NCBI GenBank assembly: GCA_021613375.1
Contig: CM038702.1
Span: forward strand, 21,290,349-21,354,348
Direction of reading: 5' to 3'
DNA from: Megaleporinus macrocephalus
Taxonomy: Eukaryota; Chordata; Actinopteri; Characiformes; Anostomidae
Length of the DNA stretch: 64,000 bases
Under the pieces are notes generated by a model. That model had not been told where the DNA came from. It searched no databases and worked only from the letters and a program-made list of their open reading frames with translations. Every line of letters begins with the position of its first letter. The first letter of the stretch is position 1. This document shows positions 61,590 to 64,000 of this stretch, one piece after another. The position numbers and the translations under genes are program-made.

Positions 61590-61695
61590 ATAAACTACAG
61601 ATTGCAGATTCACACTGGATTAAAATAACTCCCTGATTATTTCTGTTAGACTGTAAAAACTATACAAACTGCAGATTCACACTGGATTACATTCA
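61590..61695. repeat. Short tandem duplication
   Basis: GCAGATTCACACTGGATTA occurs at about 61604 and again at about 61671, with ACTATA and CTA/ACAAACT context before each. Confidence 0.75.
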
Positions 61696-62559
61696 CACCA
61701 CAATTATTCCAATGATGCATGCCTTTTAGTGCCTGTGCTATCATGTGTTTAATTTAACAGGGCTTAATTTAGGGTATGTGAAGGATGCAGAAGTGCCATA
61801 AAGCAAAAGTTATCACTTACTTTCTACTGGATTCAATCACAGATCCGCTCATTAATTACTTAAATTACAGTATAAACTAATCCAGATCAAACCGGATTTC
61901 TTACTGCTGGGTGGTGTTGGAAACATCACAGTGCACTATTTGCTCCGTAAATCATTTTATTAGCTTGCACACTTCTCCGCCATACTCCATCAGCCGTTCC
62001 TGGAGCCTACAGGAAGCGATCGATGCTGGAGCAAAGTAATTATGACAAGCTCACACACAGGCCGAGAAGAACACACAGCTGCTACTTCGTATTGATCTGC
62101 CTTGAGGTGATTTGATATTACCATACAGAGAGTGAGTGGACTGGGGGTTTCTTCAGCTTCCAGTTTATTAAAGCCTTTTTTCCCACCCTGGTGATCGGAA
62201 TGCACAAACAAGTAATTTGGAGTTTATCTATAGTACTGCAAAAGTCTTGGGCAAGAAAGTTTTATACGACTGACTTGGGCAGTAAGTAAGCAAGAGCAAG
62301 TCCACATTTGCCAGCTTTGGTTCAATAAAAGCAAACTCTGGTGTGATAGTGTGGTGTATTACAGCCATGAACAATCAGCTTTCTACCATCTTAAAAATAT
62401 AGCCAAGTAAAATGTTTGGTATCCCAATAAGACAAGGAGAGGTTCATCTGTGTTTATATTCAGCAAGCTCTAGATATGGACCCAATGTGCCTTTATGGAC
62501 CAATGCAATACAGACAAAAGATATCTATGCAAACATAAACAACATGGAATAGACGTCTA

Positions 62560-62800
62560 GCTGAGCCAAGACAATACTGACCAACATTATCTATATATAA
62601 GAAAGCAGTACAAGCCAAAAACATCTATAGACCAAAACAGCATGGACCAAAGACATGTATATGGTCTATATAGAGCAGGACATCTATATAAGCTAAGACC
62701 AAAAACATCTATATGGACCAAAGCAACATAGACAAAACAGACCAAAAACCCAAAAGAACCAAAACAATAGCTAACAAAGACATCCATATATGGACCACAC
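62560..62800. repeat. Degenerate ACCAAAGACATCTATAT repeat region
   Basis: Words such as CAAAAACATCTATA, GGACCAAAGACATGTATATG, AGACCAAAAACATCTATATG and CAAAGACATCCATATATGG recur irregularly. This is an old minisatellite or a decayed simple repeat. Opposing 101- and 104-codon frames overlap it and have no domains. Confidence 0.6.
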
Positions 62801-63133
62801 AAAGAACGAGCCACTGTCTCCTCTATGCAGACCTTATTGATAAAATATTTATTTTTCTTATTCATAGAAATAATTCTTCCACAAAAACACATTTAACAGC
62901 ACATTATATTATGCATTCATGTGCCACATTTCTTATGTTTTGGAAAGCAGTGAGCAGAACAAGCTGTTGCAAGCTGTTGCTGTTTTGTGAGAGCACAATT
63001 AGACGAGGCACACTGGACTCTGTTTAAACTTGTATTTTTTGCTGTCCAGTGCAAACAGACAGTAATTAATAATAGCATAAATAATAATAATTTTTGACAG
63101 ATTGATACAGAATAAAAGCTTTGGTAATGTTAC

Positions 63134-63261
63134 CTGGCTACATGGTTGATGACAGGGGAGAAGTTGGTGGGGCCGTAGAGCTGGACAGACTTCAGGCTCT
63201 GGTAGTACGCCTCCATTACACCATCTATTCCATTACAATACGGGTTCTGAGGGTTTCCGTT
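63134..63261 (-). CDS. cpne8: Copine-8 internal exon (128 nt), first one in the window
   Basis: Encodes [40 protein letters not shown] and VA plus two bases of an arginine codon. [14 protein letters not shown] is a strongly conserved copine motif immediately before the [10 protein letters not shown] strand. The acceptor is TCTTCACAG and the donor CCAG/GTAACA. The rest of the gene (both C2 domains) lies beyond the right edge. Confidence 0.95.
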
Positions 63262-64000
63262 CTGTGAAGAGACGAGGGGGAAGACAAACTTAGAGGCTGT
63301 TCCATTCACACCCTGCACATATACTACTAGCACAAAATAATCATCCAACCTAGTCTTGCTGCATGACAGCAGAGATCCTTAGTATACAGTAATTACTTTT
63401 AATTAGCTGTACGATTCAAATTAGCTATATAATTCAAATGTATTACATAGAGAGATACATAATTAATGCTGTTTACATTCAATTTACATTCTGTTCAAAA
63501 TGTAAATTATGTTTTTTTTCTTTCCAACAAACAAGGCACAACAATAACTTTTTTTTTATTAAATTAAAAACATAATAAAATATCTTCTCTTCTACTAGAC
63601 ACAAAGATTAGATTTCATGTAATAAGAGATTACTACAAAACTACAACATGACTTAAGGATTAACTTAACTTCTTTATGGTTTAATTATTGGCAAATCTGA
63701 ATGTAGCCCATAAGGTAGCTCTTTGCAAGCACCGGTAAACTTTTATATTGCTGGAAACAATTTAAATACAATGTAGGTGTTCTTATGCAACATGAAGCTG
63801 TTTTTAGGTTACATCTTATATAGAGATGTATTTACTTCAAGGGTGTCCATAGTTTGCACATTAGTAAAACATACAGTACACTACATTATGTTTAGAAAGC
63901 TATTTTTACAGTTAGGAAACCTTCATCTGGTCAGCAAAATGCTTCATGTTTTAAATATTCAAATAGTATTAATGTAGTAAGTAGTAGTTTTACATATGTC
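63262..64000 (-). other. cpne8: cpne8 intron, right edge, no exon seen
   Basis: AT-rich sequence upstream of the 128-nt exon. I find no copine exon up to the window end. Confidence 0.7.

Noticed and set aside
62713..63027. Overlapping 101- and 104-codon frames as genes
   Set aside because: They lie on opposite strands over a degenerate tandem repeat in a cpne8 intron.

Overview
This window looks like nuclear DNA of a ray-finned fish, probably an otophysan teleost (characin, catfish or knifefish group). The evidence is short exons with GT-AG introns, long AT-rich non-coding stretches, very abundant dinucleotide microsatellites, fish-type Tc1/mariner, hAT and MITE remnants, and antisense 3' ends of fish non-LTR retrotransposons. 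I see no prokaryotic, viral or organellar gene organisation, no tRNA or rRNA gene and no CRISPR array. Species assignment is inference.

Only two protein-coding genes can be supported, both partial and convergent. The last coding exon of alg10 (ER alpha-1,2-glucosyltransferase) occupies 1-151 on the plus strand. The five 3'-most coding exons of a copine, best called cpne8, lie on the minus strand between 63261 and 44714. They encode 183 residues: the C-terminal part of the vWA/copine domain and the variable tail. The phases of the four junctions fit exactly. ALG10B and CPNE8 are also convergent neighbours in human, which supports the paralogue choice. Both genes continue outside the window.

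The interval 152-44713 holds no gene I can support. From left to right it contains: the alg10 3' UTR and a duplicated MITE (1.7-2.6 kb); a 524-bp TIR element (5.3-5.8 kb); a hAT-type non-autonomous element with a perfect 8-bp target duplication (7.7-8.9 kb); twin TIR elements (9.3-10.2 kb); a LINE 3' end (10.6-11.7 kb); a 3.9-kb minisatellite of 24-bp units (13.0-16.9 kb); microsatellites; two more LINE-type 3' ends (20.5 and 22.9 kb); a Tc1-like relic (23.7-24.8 kb); comparatively repeat-poor DNA with candidate conserved non-coding elements (22.2, 26.3, 28.5 and 36.0 kb); a foldback element (37.1-37.5 kb); duplicated segments (38.9-39.2 and 41.1-42.4 kb); and purine-rich tracts (30.8-31.3, 43.5-44.2 kb).

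The cpne8 introns carry a LINE-type tail, a second Tc1 relic, a 2.6-kb purine array with nested higher-order repeats, and a tandem foldback MITE. One 74-nt coding exon is pinned between a (CA)n tract that forms its acceptor and a 72-bp (GA)n tract 10 bases beyond its donor. Most long ORFs in the window, including one of 762 codons, are by-products of stop-free satellite repeats. I found no convincing new biological system. The most interesting signals are the two satellite arrays, their nested periodicities, and the microsatellite-flanked cpne8 exon.
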